Origin: Enterovirga sp.
GTDB taxonomy: Bacteria > Pseudomonadota > Alphaproteobacteria > Rhizobiales > Beijerinckiaceae
Assembly (NCBI GenBank): GCA_028290385.1
Contig: JAQGJZ010000503.1
Location: 1 to 11,784 of the forward strand
Direction of reading: 5' to 3'
DNA length: 11,784 nucleotides
Shown here: positions 1 through 7,351 of the stretch, in pieces
How positions within the stretch are numbered: the first letter of the stretch is position 1
Layout: every line of letters starts with the position of its first letter
The notes under the pieces: generated by a model
The model's input: the letters and a program-made list of their open reading frames with translations, nothing else
Told to the model about the DNA's origin: nothing
Databases searched by the model: none
Position numbers and translations under genes: made by a program

Positions 1-705
1 GACCGGCAGCGCGTGGATGTGAGTGGAGACCTCCGTCCATTTCGCCGAATTGCCGGACAGCGTGCCCGTGATCGCACAATCGACGACCTTGTTCTGCAGC
101 GCCGGGACGACCTCGTTGAAGGCAAGCGTCACGCCCGTCCCGCCGAGCGCTTCGACGAACTCGGCCAGTGTGCGGTTGCCGGTCCGCACCTTCTTGCCCC
201 TGAGGTCGGCGAGGCTCTTGATCTCGCCGTTGCAGTAAAGGACCTGCGCCGGATACGGCCAGATGCCCAGCACCTTGATGCCGAACTTCTCGCGATAGAA
301 CTTGTCGTAGACGGGCTTGTAGACGTCCGAGACCTTGCGGGCCGTCTCGATGTCCGGCGAGAGCCCGGCAAGGTCGACGGCCTCGTTGCGCGCGTCATCG
401 CCGGCGACATAGCCCAGCACCGTCGAGCCGAAATCGATCACGCCGAGCCGCATCAGGCGGAAGATCTCGGCTCCCTTCAGGCCCATCTCGTTGAAGGGCG
501 TGATCTCGGCCGTAATCGCGCCGTTCGATTTCTCCGTGATCTCCTTCGACCAGAAGGGCTGCTCGAAGTTCTTGTACTGCGACAGGTTTCCCCAGGCGCC
601 CACGACCTTGAGGCTGGTCTTCGGGAGGTCCTGCGCGGCTGCAATGCCACTGCTCAGGAGCGCGGCGGCGAAGCCCGCTGCCAGGATCGATACGGCTCGC
701 TTCAT
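1..705 (-). CDS. TRAP transporter substrate-binding protein, DctP family (3' end outside window)
   Basis: Periplasmic solute-binding component of a tripartite ATP-independent periplasmic (TRAP) transporter, which hands an organic acid to a DctQ/DctM membrane pair. The first 235 codons are present and the frame is open to the window edge, so about 90-100 residues should be missing. Residues 1-25 form a Sec signal peptide (MKRAV, hydrophobic core, then IAAA-QD, likely cut after A24 or A25). The body shows the DctP signature around residues 167-215: DLRGKKVRTGN, then EALGG, then FNEVVPALQNKVVDCAITG. R174 matches the conserved arginine that clamps a substrate carboxylate in the family. The ATG at 703-705 is preceded by AGGAG at 716-720. 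The membrane subunits would be expected further left, outside the window. The ligand cannot be told from sequence. Family assignment is firm. Confidence 0.93.
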   Translation of the reverse strand, partial: MKRAVSILAAGFAAALLSSGIAAAQDLPKTSLKVVGAWGNLSQYKNFEQPFWSKEITEKSNGAITAEITPFNEMGLKGAEIFRLMRLGVIDFGSTVLGYVAGDDARNEAVDLAGLSPDIETARKVSDVYKPVYDKFYREKFGIKVLGIWPYPAQVLYCNGEIKSLADLRGKKVRTGNRTLAEFVEALGGTGVTLAFNEVVPALQNKVVDCAITGTLSGNSAKWTEVSTHIHALPV

Positions 706-1200
706 CTCGGGGAAACTCCTTCGCGTGCTTGCGTCGAGGGCTGGAGACATGAACGTCGCGTAGTCTCGAGGTCCGCGACACGCCAACAGCCCGCGCCAGC
801 CGCCTCCCGGACCCTCGCAGGGATGTCCCGATCCTTGCTCAGGCCGAAGGCGGCGACGTCGTGCGTCGTCACGTCCCGGTCGCACCGATTAACGGCCACG
901 CTTCGGGCGCGATCAAGAGGCTTGAGGCCCAGCCCGTCATCAGAATTCGGTTCCACACCGCAAACTCAGCTGCCGACCCGCCCCGCATGGGTGCGCGTGG
1001 ATCTGAAAGCCAGGCCCGGAACTCGCTCGGCCCCTCACGGCCCGGGCGAGTCGCGGTCGCTTGCCTTATCGCTGTCTAGGCTGCGCTACCGGTTGGAAGG
1101 ATTTCGTTGAGCATAGGTGCGTTCCACTTGGCCGCGAAAAGACGCTTAAGGCGCCGCTGCTACTCTCTGCGAGGTGAAAATCGACAACTGGAACGCTGAA
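706..1200. other. Divergent intergenic region without a recognisable gene
   Basis: Roughly 495 bp between the leftward TRAP gene and the rightward phosphoesterase gene. Short frames on both strands (for example 702-956 minus and 861-1079 plus) resemble no family I know and lack convincing ribosome binding sites. It presumably holds both divergent promoters; only the TRAP-side candidate is legible. A short inverted repeat ACTCGC (1021-1026) / GCGAGT (1046-1051) encloses a GC-rich loop. No clear promoter for the rightward gene was found. Confidence 0.5.
888..916 (-). promoter_or_regulatory. Candidate promoter for the TRAP binding-protein gene
   Basis: On the minus strand TTGATC (911-916) and GTTAAT (888-893) are separated by 17 bp, each matching the sigma-70 consensus at 4 of 6 positions. 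Transcription would begin near 881, leaving a leader of about 175 nt before the TRAP gene. This is only a weak consensus match in GC-rich DNA. Confidence 0.25.
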
Positions 1201-2145
1201 ATGCCCGATCAGAAGTTCAGACTGGTAACGCGTAGCGATTTCGATGGCCTTGTCTGCGGCATGCTGCTGCGCGAAAAGGACATGATCGACGACATCAAGT
1301 TCGTGCACCCGAAGGACATGCAGGACGGCATCGTGCCGATCACCGAGCGCGACATCATCACCAATCTACCCTACGTGGCCGGCTGCCACATGGCATTCGA
1401 TCACCATGCCAGCGAAGTCACGCGGAACGCAGGCGAAAGACGCTCGAACCACGTGATCGACCCGGCTGCACCGTCTGCATCCCGTGTGGTGTACGACCAT
1501 TTTGGTGGGCCAGCCGGTTTTCCGAAGATTGATCCCGCGCTGATCGCGGCCGTGGACAAGGCGGATTCCGCTCAGTTCAGCATCGACGAGATCCTGAACC
1601 CCCAGGGCTGGACGCTACTGAACTTCGTCATGGACCCACGCACCGGGCTCGGAAGATTTCGGGATTTCAGGATCTCGAACTACGATCTGATGATGCAGCT
1701 GATCGATCGCTGCCGCGACCTACCGGTCGAGGATGTCCTGGAGTTGCCGGACGTGCGCGAGCGTGTCGGCTTGTATAACGATCACCGCGGCCCGTTCCGC
1801 GAACAGCTTCTACGTTGTGCGAAGGTCCACGGCAGAACCGTGACACTCGATCTTCGCAAGGAAGAGATCATTTATGCCGGAAATCGCTTCATGATCTACG
1901 CGCTCTTTCCCGAGTGCGACATGTCTCTTCATGTCCTCTGGGGCTTGAAGCAGCAGAACACGGTCCTCGCTCTTGGCAAATCGATCGTCGATCGGACGTC
2001 TCCTGTCGACGTGGGCGCGATCTGCCTCGGCTATGGCGGCGGAGGTCACAAGGCCGCCGGGACGTGTCAGGTCCCCAATGATGAGGCTGAACGCGTGAAG
2101 AACGAGCTGGTCGCAGCGCTGAATCCAATGGCGAAGGCTGCATAG
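1201..2145 (+). CDS. DHH-family phosphoesterase (exopolyphosphatase-like)
   Basis: Predicted metal-dependent cytosolic phosphoesterase of the DHH superfamily, often labelled exopolyphosphatase-related in alphaproteobacteria. From the ATG at 1201 it is 314 aa. The N-terminal catalytic DHH domain shows VTRSDFDGLVCG at about residues 9-20 (metal-binding Asp pair D13, D15) and the name-giving D67-H68-H69 within AFDHHASE. The C-terminal DHHA1-type substrate domain ends with GYGGGGHKAAGTC (about 277-289), the usual GGGH phosphate-binding loop. A GTG at 1174 would add nine residues, but family members normally start just before the KFRLVTRSDFDG segment, so 1201 is preferred; neither start has a strong Shine-Dalgarno. 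It stands alone and convergent to the minus-strand material on its right. The true substrate (polyphosphate, oligonucleotide or cyclic dinucleotide product) is not decided by sequence. Confidence 0.88.
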   Translation: MPDQKFRLVTRSDFDGLVCGMLLREKDMIDDIKFVHPKDMQDGIVPITERDIITNLPYVAGCHMAFDHHASEVTRNAGERRSNHVIDPAAPSASRVVYDHFGGPAGFPKIDPALIAAVDKADSAQFSIDEILNPQGWTLLNFVMDPRTGLGRFRDFRISNYDLMMQLIDRCRDLPVEDVLELPDVRERVGLYNDHRGPFREQLLRCAKVHGRTVTLDLRKEEIIYAGNRFMIYALFPECDMSLHVLWGLKQQNTVLALGKSIVDRTSPVDVGAICLGYGGGGHKAAGTCQVPNDEAERVKNELVAALNPMAKAA

Positions 2146-2206
2146 CTCCCGTGGACAGCGACGCACCCGGATAACAGGGCAGCGTCGGCAACGAGGCCCC
2201 ACTGAC

Positions 2207-2234
2207 CGGCGAGCCCGAACTCACAAGCTCGCCG
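2207..2234. terminator. Hairpin downstream of the DHH phosphoesterase gene
   Basis: CGGCGAGC (2207-2214) and GCTCGCCG (2227-2234) form a perfect 8-bp stem around a 12-nt loop, about 60 nt beyond the phosphoesterase stop codon. No T-run follows on either strand, so an intrinsic terminator is only possible; it could instead be a structural element between convergent transcripts. Confidence 0.35.
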
Positions 2235-2238
2235 CGTC

Positions 2239-2597
2239 TCACCGCGATCTCGCTGTTGCTCTGCACCAAGCAGGCGAGTGCCGAGATGCGGTTGGGTTCG
2301 TCGCGACCTCGGTCGTCACAATCCACCTGGAGCGAGCGGGGCCGGCGCTCTCGTTCGCGAACCGCCGCGTCCGCTCGCTTGTCGCTACCGTCCTCTCGGT
2401 GCCGATCTCTGCTGCGCCCTTCAGGGCCGCGCCGTCCACACTGGATTGCAGCTTCGACCTGGCGTTCACGACCTCGGCAAGTTCGACGGCTCCGGTCGCG
2501 AGACCGCCAGGACCGGAAGTCCGAGCGCGAGCAGCGTGATCACACCACCACGCGCGTCCGGTGCGAACGCCTTCAGCGAAACTCCGGTAGGCCCCAT
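2239..2597 (-). pseudogene. TadG/TadE-like pilus assembly protein remnant, frameshifted
   Basis: Minus-strand remnant of a Flp-pilus TadE/TadG-type minor pilin. From the ATG at 2597, preceded by AAGGAAGAG, it reads MGPTGVSLKAF...DARGGVITLLALGLPVLA, the typical basic N-terminus plus hydrophobic prepilin-like segment. At about 2495-2500 the frame is lost. It continues in the next frame as GLATGAVELAEVVNARSKLQ, then SSVDGAALKGAAEIG, which matches the family's usual ARSRLQ.AVDAAALAGA stretch directly after the membrane segment. The join is explained by loss of a single G (CTGGCGGTCTCG where CTGGCGGGTCTCG would be in frame). The second frame stops at 2239, after about 119 codons in all, far shorter than full TadG proteins (400 aa or more), so the C-terminal part is also missing. 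No other tad genes are nearby. A sequencing error could cause the shift but not the truncation. Confidence 0.55.
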
Positions 2598-3009
2598 TCT
2601 GGTGCGCTCTTCCTTGAGGCAGACGCAGACAGCAGGAATGGTCTTAAATCTCCGGCCAGGACAGCAGGATGCTGAAGGATTTCTTGCGCCCCGGGAGACC
2701 AACCGATGACGTTGCTGCTCCGACCAATGGGACTTCCGGGCATCCTGGGTCGAGCGCGATCACCCCGTCGAGAGTGCCCGCTAATGCATTCGGAGATTGA
2801 ACGCACCGATGTTTACGGAGGGGGCGGAGTTCGGTGCGTCCACAGTGGCCGTCGCGACACCCTGGAGTGCGGGCAGTTCGACATCGATATCGCCGCATCG
2901 GATCAGGCATCGCGCGACGCCGCACAGCCGGGCGCCTTCGAGAGCTCGTATTTGATACTAGCCTTCGCAGATCAGACGAAGCGGACATTATCTGCCGGAG
3001 TTGTCAATG
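2598..3009. other. Gene-free stretch between the TadG remnant and the TetR gene
   Basis: About 410 bp in which frames such as 2706-3080 plus and 2644-2988 minus show no recognisable domain and arginine/serine-rich out-of-frame composition. The only structure seen is CTTCG (2963-2967) / CGAAG (2977-2981), a 5-bp stem about 30 nt past the TetR stop codon. It has no T-run and might weakly end the TetR transcript. Confidence 0.45.
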
Positions 3010-3756
3010 CTAATCCGGACCGCTTCTCAACCGTTTCGGAGAGGAAGCTTTCAGTCTGCGGCTTTCAGCCCCCGCTGTGAACGGCATCGGATTGGGGGAA
3101 AACGTTTCTCGCGCTCCTCTCACACCCCCGCAGAGGAAGGACACGATCTCCGTTTCGAAAGAGTCCCTCTGATCAGAGCTCAGCGCACCCGCCGAGATAC
3201 GCGAGAGCCTGTTCTCAGGCCCCGCATCCGTAGCGGTGAGCACGATCGAGCCGATCATGAACACGTACCGCCACTGCAACGTGTCCTGGTCCAGGTCCGG
3301 GCAAGCACGCTGGAGCGCATCGATGAAGAGCCCCGCCATAGGATCGAAATGGCGCCGGATTACGGCGCGGGTCAGGTCGGAGGGCTCGACGCGGTGCTGT
3401 AGGATGAGCCGGGCCAGGAGTTGTCCTTGGGCCGGAGGCCTGAGATAGGGCCGGACAAATACGCGGATCACTTCGCTCAGGTCGGGCGTCTGCCCGAGTT
3501 GGCCCGCGTCCTCTAGCACGCGGCTGAGCTCGGCCACCCGTTGGGCGTTGACCCGCTCAGAGAGGCGTTCGAAGAGCCCCTCCAGCAGCTTGGTCTTGGA
3601 GCCGAAATAATAGTTGACCGCGGCGAGGTTCACGCCAGCCGCGGCTGTGATCTCACGAAGCGAGACGCCGAAGCCTTTTTGAGCGAGGAGCAGCTCCGCT
3701 GATTCAAGAATGCGATCGGCGACGTCGCCGCTCTTGAGCTCTTTGTCAGGTGTCAT
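3010..3756 (-). CDS. TetR/AcrR-family transcriptional regulator
   Basis: Ligand-responsive DNA-binding repressor, 248 aa from the ATG at 3756. The N-terminal HTH domain is classical: RILESAELLLAQKGFGVSL (15-33), then the helix-turn-helix LREITAAAGVNLAAVNYYFG (33-52) followed by SKTKLLEGLF. The C-terminal half (about 95-215, with LARLILQHRVEP and YVFMIGSIVLTATD) resembles the TetR_C class found in PsrA/CecR-like regulators, which suggests a hydrophobic or acyl-type effector; that is inference. The last 33 residues or so are a proline- and basic-rich tail without family counterpart. Upstream in-frame codons reach 3846 but start inside the intergenic hairpin region, so the short start is preferred although no strong Shine-Dalgarno is visible. 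It is last in the minus-strand block, 133 bp after the transporter gene, and is the obvious candidate regulator of the inverted repeat at 10693-10717. Confidence 0.9.
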   Translation of the reverse strand: MTPDKELKSGDVADRILESAELLLAQKGFGVSLREITAAAGVNLAAVNYYFGSKTKLLEGLFERLSERVNAQRVAELSRVLEDAGQLGQTPDLSEVIRVFVRPYLRPPAQGQLLARLILQHRVEPSDLTRAVIRRHFDPMAGLFIDALQRACPDLDQDTLQWRYVFMIGSIVLTATDAGPENRLSRISAGALSSDQRDSFETEIVSFLCGGVRGARETFSPNPMPFTAGAESRRLKASSPKRLRSGPD

Positions 3757-3847
3757 CAGTGCCAGAGATTGCTGCCGGCGGCGTCCGCCTCGCGAAGCAT
3801 AACCCGTCTCGGAAGAGGTGACGAGAACGGCAACGCCTCGTTGCATT

Positions 3848-3875
3848 GGTCCTTACCCCAGGAGGGGCAAGGACC
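3848..3875 (-). terminator. 12-bp-stem hairpin between the MHS transporter and TetR genes
   Basis: On the minus strand GGTCCTTGCCCC (3875-3864), a TCCT loop and GGGGTAAGGACC (3859-3848) form a 12-bp stem containing one G-U pair, 14 nt after the transporter stop codon. The same position would be an A-C mismatch in plus-strand RNA, so the structure favours minus-strand transcripts. No T-run follows, so it may be a 3'-end stabiliser or attenuating element that lowers TetR expression relative to the catabolic genes rather than a full intrinsic terminator. Confidence 0.55.
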
Positions 3876-3889
3876 AGCCAAAGCGCCAT

Positions 3890-5200
3890 TCAGGCCATTC
3901 TGGTCGATGCGACCGGCGCCTCGGTCCGGAACGCGCGCGCTCGGCCGAGCAACACCGATACGAAGCTGATCAAGCCGATGACAAGGAGATACAGGGCCAC
4001 AGGCCACGTGCTCCCCGCCCATGCGTACAGGCCGGCGCCAATGGCTGGGCTGAATCCACCAATGACGCCGGAAGCGATGGTGTAGCTGGCGGAGATGCCG
4101 CTATAGCGCACGCGCGCCGAGAACAGATCAGACACGTAGGCCGGGATGACGGCGTATAGAGCACTGATTCCGACCATCGCGAGGCAGATGGCCGCGGTCA
4201 CACCCGCGAACGTCCCGGTATTCACAAGAGTGAAGAATGGGAAGGCGGTGGCCGCCGTCATTGCGGCTCCGAACAATGCGACAGGACGCCGGCCAATTTT
4301 GTCCGACAGGAGGGCGAAGAGCGGAAGCAAAACGAGCTCAAACGCCGAGCCAATCAGAACGGCGTTAAGAACCGTCTGTCGCGGCATGCCAACCGTTTGG
4401 GTGGCATAAGATACGACGAACAGCGTTTGCACGTAAAAAGCCACGACCGTGCTCAGCACTGCCCCTGTGCCGATCGCGATCATTCGAAAATCGTTCCTGA
4501 ATACCTCAACGACCGGCTGCCTTGCGACCTTCTCAGTGCTCAAGAGTTTCACAAATTCTGGGGACTCCAGGAGCTGGAGACGCAGAACGAGGCCGACGAC
4601 GACAAGGATGGCGCTCAACAGGAATGGGATGCGCCAGCCCCAAGACATGAAGTCGTCCTTGGGCATGAGGGCCAGCAAGGCGAACGTTCCAGTCGAGAGG
4701 AACAGCGCGATCGGGGACCCCATCTGGGGGAAGCATCCGTAGAAGCCCCGCCGATTCTCCGGCGCGTGCTCCACAGACATCAGGACGGCGCCGCCCCATT
4801 CGCCGCCGAACGCAAAACCTTGAAGCATGCGCAAGATGATCAGCAGGATCGGGGCAAGCACCCCGATCTGCGAATACGTGGGAAGGAGCCCGATCAGGAA
4901 GGTGACCGCGCCCATGCCGACCAATGTCATCACGAGCATGGACTTGCGGCCGACTCGATCCCCGTAGTGTCCGCAAACCAGGCCACCAAGCGGCCGCATG
5001 ATCGCGCCGAGCGCGAAGGTTCCAAAGGCGAGGAGAGTCCCGACCGTGGGATCATAGGACGGAAAGAAAAGCGCACTGAACACAAGCGCCGACGCCGTTC
5101 CATAGATATAGAAGTCGTACCACTCGATGCAGGTCCCAACCAAACTGGCTACCGCCGTCTTTCGGGCATTTGCATTGGTCTTTGTAACAGGCGCTTCCAT
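3890..5200 (-). CDS. MFS transporter, metabolite:H+ symporter (MHS) family
   Basis: Inner-membrane proton-coupled importer of the metabolite:H+ symporter branch of the major facilitator superfamily (relatives carry shikimate, alpha-ketoglutarate, citrate, proline/betaine or phthalates). It is 436 aa with about 12 hydrophobic segments. Diagnostic features are GTCIEWYDFYIYG in TM1 (22-34), the loop motif GHYGDRVGRK (77-86), FAFGGEWGGA (129-138), the second-half copy LLSDKIGRRP (297-306), and DLFSARVRYSG (358-368). The ATG at 5200 is chosen because GGGGG at 5209-5213 lies 8 nt upstream; an ATG two codons earlier (5206) sits too close to it. The gene follows the cyclase gene by 28 bp in the catabolic operon, which points to uptake of the operon's substrate. 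Specificity cannot be read from sequence. Confidence 0.93.
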   Translation of the reverse strand: MEAPVTKTNANARKTAVASLVGTCIEWYDFYIYGTASALVFSALFFPSYDPTVGTLLAFGTFALGAIMRPLGGLVCGHYGDRVGRKSMLVMTLVGMGAVTFLIGLLPTYSQIGVLAPILLIILRMLQGFAFGGEWGGAVLMSVEHAPENRRGFYGCFPQMGSPIALFLSTGTFALLALMPKDDFMSWGWRIPFLLSAILVVVGLVLRLQLLESPEFVKLLSTEKVARQPVVEVFRNDFRMIAIGTGAVLSTVVAFYVQTLFVVSYATQTVGMPRQTVLNAVLIGSAFELVLLPLFALLSDKIGRRPVALFGAAMTAATAFPFFTLVNTGTFAGVTAAICLAMVGISALYAVIPAYVSDLFSARVRYSGISASYTIASGVIGGFSPAIGAGLYAWAGSTWPVALYLLVIGLISFVSVLLGRARAFRTEAPVASTRMA

Positions 5201-5228
5201 TATCATTTCCCCCAGATTTGCTAGTGTT

Positions 5229-6020
5229 TTAATTCTCGACGAGAGCAACCACGCGCGACCAGGCGGCGCTCGCATCCGCAAGCAAGATTGGCAGCGCCAA
5301 GACCGTGAAGCCGGTCGGAGAGGGGATGTTCGCCAGATTGCAGAGTTTCTCGATCTGGCAATATTCCTTCTCCCGCCCAAGAAGGTGAGCCTCCCAGAAC
5401 TTCGTGTCGCCTTTTCCATGCTCTTCGAGCATGACGTCGAAGGGCCGATCGAGACCCCAGGCGTCGATCCCGATCAGCTTCACCCCGCGGTCGACGAGGT
5501 ACTCGGTTGCCCGTCGCGTCAGACCGGCGTGGCGCATCTCGTAGCCAGGCTCTTTGAAGTGCCTGGACACGTCTGTCCGGATCAGAACGATGTCATAGGG
5601 CTTGAGCTGGTGCCGGATGCGGGTGAGCTCGGCCTCGATGTCCTCGGCCGTGATACCGGACCCGGCCGGCTTCTCCGTGAAGTCGAGCAGAACGCCGTCG
5701 CTCATGCACCAGCGCAGGGGAACCTCGTCGATCGTACGCGCACGAGACCCGTCGGCGCGCGGGCCGTAATGAGCAGGTGCATCGACGTGCGTCCCCGAGT
5801 GGGTCGGGATGGTCACGATCTCGGTTGCCCACCCCAAGCCGTTAGGCCAAACGTCGACCGGTACACCGCGACGGGCGTGAACGACCTCCGGAGACTCCGG
5901 TGGCCGGAGATAATCGATCCTGTGAGGGCTCGGCTCGAAGCCGGACGTAGCATTCTCAAGCCGGTCGCTGAGATCGATGACGCGGAACTCGCGTCCGGCG
6001 ATGCGGATCGTTTCTGGCAT
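5229..6020 (-). CDS. Cyclase-family metal-dependent hydrolase (kynurenine formamidase / isatin hydrolase-like)
   Basis: A 263-aa soluble hydrolase of the 'cyclase' family, whose characterised members (kynurenine formamidase KynB, isatin hydrolase) hydrolyse amide bonds, including those in rings. The metal-binding signature HSGTHVDAPAH is at residues 74-84 (H74, H78, D80, H84). The usual later blocks are also present: DIVLIRTDVSRHF (about 143-155), GVKLIGIDAWGLDRP (about 179-193) and LCNLANIP (about 226-233). The Asp/Glu-rich DVMLEEHGKGDTKFWEAHLLG insert precedes that last block, as in larger bacterial cyclases. The ATG at 6020 follows the small-subunit stop codon after one base (TGACATG), so it depends on that gene's translation. 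In this operon it most plausibly opens a lactam or amide generated by molybdenum-hydroxylase action; that role is inference. Confidence 0.88.
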   Translation of the reverse strand: MPETIRIAGREFRVIDLSDRLENATSGFEPSPHRIDYLRPPESPEVVHARRGVPVDVWPNGLGWATEIVTIPTHSGTHVDAPAHYGPRADGSRARTIDEVPLRWCMSDGVLLDFTEKPAGSGITAEDIEAELTRIRHQLKPYDIVLIRTDVSRHFKEPGYEMRHAGLTRRATEYLVDRGVKLIGIDAWGLDRPFDVMLEEHGKGDTKFWEAHLLGREKEYCQIEKLCNLANIPSPTGFTVLALPILLADASAAWSRVVALVEN

Positions 6021-6021
6021 G

Positions 6022-6504
6022 TCAGTCCCGTTGAAGCTGGCGAGCCGCGTCCTGGATCGCGTTCACGATTGGCTCGTAGCCCGTACAGCGGCAGAGATTT
6101 CCGTTTAGCGCGTGCCGGATGGCGGCCTCGTTCGGCCTTGGCTCGTGGCGCAGAAGGTCGGCTGCGACCATCAGGAACCCTGCCGTGCAAAACCCGCACT
6201 GGAACGCGTTGCGGGCGATGAATGCCGCCCGTAGCGCAGCCATGATGTCGCTTGTCTCGCCCTCGAGGGTCACCACCGATCGACCTTCGGCGGCCATGCC
6301 AAGCGAGAGACAGGACTTGGCGATGCTCCCGTCGACGAGGACGGTGCAGGCACCACAATCGCCGGTTAGGCAGCCGACGTGGGTTGCCCTAAGGCCGACC
6401 ACATCTCGAATAACGTCCACGAGTAGGAGGCGGGGATCCGCCGTCACAGTCTCCTGTCGACCGTTGATCGTCATGGTGTAGGTGGTCACATCGCGCTCAC
6501 CCAT
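6022..6504 (-). CDS. Molybdenum hydroxylase small subunit, 2Fe-2S (CoxS-type)
   Basis: The 160-aa iron-sulfur subunit of a xanthine oxidase / CO-dehydrogenase-family hydroxylase, passing electrons from the Mo centre to FAD. Both cluster domains are complete. The plant-ferredoxin-type cluster is C45-x4-C50-x2-C53-x11-C65 (GCLTGDCGACTV ... KSC). The alpha-helical cluster is C103-x2-C106 and C138-x-C140 (QCGFCTAGF ... LCRCTGYEPI). All eight cysteines are present, so it should be functional. The start at 6504 overlaps the medium-subunit stop by 8 bp (ATGGGTGA). Upstream in-frame codons to 6612 lie inside the medium-subunit gene and are not conserved in the family. No twin-arginine signal is present, implying a cytoplasmic enzyme. 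Confidence 0.95.
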   Translation of the reverse strand: MGERDVTTYTMTINGRQETVTADPRLLLVDVIRDVVGLRATHVGCLTGDCGACTVLVDGSIAKSCLSLGMAAEGRSVVTLEGETSDIMAALRAAFIARNAFQCGFCTAGFLMVAADLLRHEPRPNEAAIRHALNGNLCRCTGYEPIVNAIQDAARQLQRD

Positions 6505-7351
6505 CCGCTTGCTCCAGAGCGGCTTCGATCGCGATCCGAGCGACCTCGGGCGCGACCGCGCGGCGGTAATCGCCGTCGGCGAGTTCGTCCGACCAGCCGG
6601 CTGGCATCGCACGAACGATGGCCTTCACCGCGGCCTCAACTGAGTCGCGGTCTGATGTGCGCACCTGGAATGCGGAGCCGATCGGGACAGGGCCCGCGCC
6701 TCCGATTGCGACAAAGCCCTCGGCGATTCCACCCTGCTCCATTTGCAGGGTGCTCGCGGCTGTGACGATCGGCGAGGAGCTGCCTGCAAATTTCAGCTTG
6801 TGGTACCCGGCCGCACCCACGCTGCGTGAGATATCGGCCCGGATCTCGGCCAGGAATTCGTCGGGTCGGCGGAGTGTCTGATACGGCCCGGTAAAGAACT
6901 GGCTCGCGGGAATGTCGCGGGTGCCGCGTAGGCTGACGAGCCGTAGACGGGCACGGAGCGCCAAGAGGCACGCGGGGACGTCGGAAGCGGGGTTGGCATA
7001 GCAAGCCGAGCCGCCGATTGTGCCCTGCCCCGTGATGCTGCGGCCGCCAGTTACGCCTTTCGCCATCAACGCAAGAAGCGGGGCATGCCGGCTGATGATC
7101 TCGGACCCGACGAGAGCGTCATACGTTACACGAGCGCCGAGAACGAGTTCTTCCCCGTCGACGCGAATGTCCTCTAAGCCGAGGCCGCGGAGATCGACCA
7201 ACAGCGAAGGCTGCTGCTCGTCACGGCTCAGGAGCGGGAACAACGCGGTGCCGCCCCCGATAGCGGATGCAAGGCCAGAGGCCCCCGCGAGCAGTCGAGC
7301 CGCCTCCTCATGGGTACTAGGGCGGGCGTAGGCGAAAGGGGCGGCGATCAC
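6497..7351 (-). CDS. Molybdenum hydroxylase medium subunit, FAD-binding (CoxM-type)
   Basis: The FAD-binding subunit (PCMH-type domain plus CO_deh_flav_C) that takes electrons from the iron-sulfur subunit to an external acceptor. It is 284 aa, normal for CoxM-like proteins. The N-terminal part shows the FAD-pyrophosphate loop SAIGGGTAL (29-37) and the second glycine motif GQGTIGGSACYANPASD (108-124). The start is a GTG at 7351 whose last two bases begin the stop codon of the large-subunit gene (GTGA overlap). There is no ATG in frame at this point, and GAGGCGG lies about 8 nt upstream. The open frame continues upstream to 7717, but that part is antisense-like shadow inside the large-subunit gene. 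The last 8 bp overlap the small-subunit gene. Subunit order here is large-medium-small, unlike coxMSL. Confidence 0.93.
   Translation of the reverse strand: MIAAPFAYARPSTHEEAARLLAGASGLASAIGGGTALFPLLSRDEQQPSLLVDLRGLGLEDIRVDGEELVLGARVTYDALVGSEIISRHAPLLALMAKGVTGGRSITGQGTIGGSACYANPASDVPACLLALRARLRLVSLRGTRDIPASQFFTGPYQTLRRPDEFLAEIRADISRSVGAAGYHKLKFAGSSSPIVTAASTLQMEQGGIAEGFVAIGGAGPVPIGSAFQVRTSDRDSVEAAVKAIVRAMPAGWSDELADGDYRRAVAPEVARIAIEAALEQADG

Noticed and set aside
1021..1051. Inverted repeat ACTCGC...GCGAGT in the divergent intergenic region
   Set aside because: A six-base arm in GC-rich DNA is easily chance, and it does not line up with a recognisable promoter.
13..1110. Long plus-strand open frame of 365 codons
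   Set aside because: It is antisense to the clear TRAP binding-protein gene, continues into non-coding sequence, is arginine-rich and has no domain.
5127..6221. Plus-strand open frame of 364 codons
   Set aside because: Antisense across the cyclase gene and its junction with the small-subunit gene; no recognisable domain.
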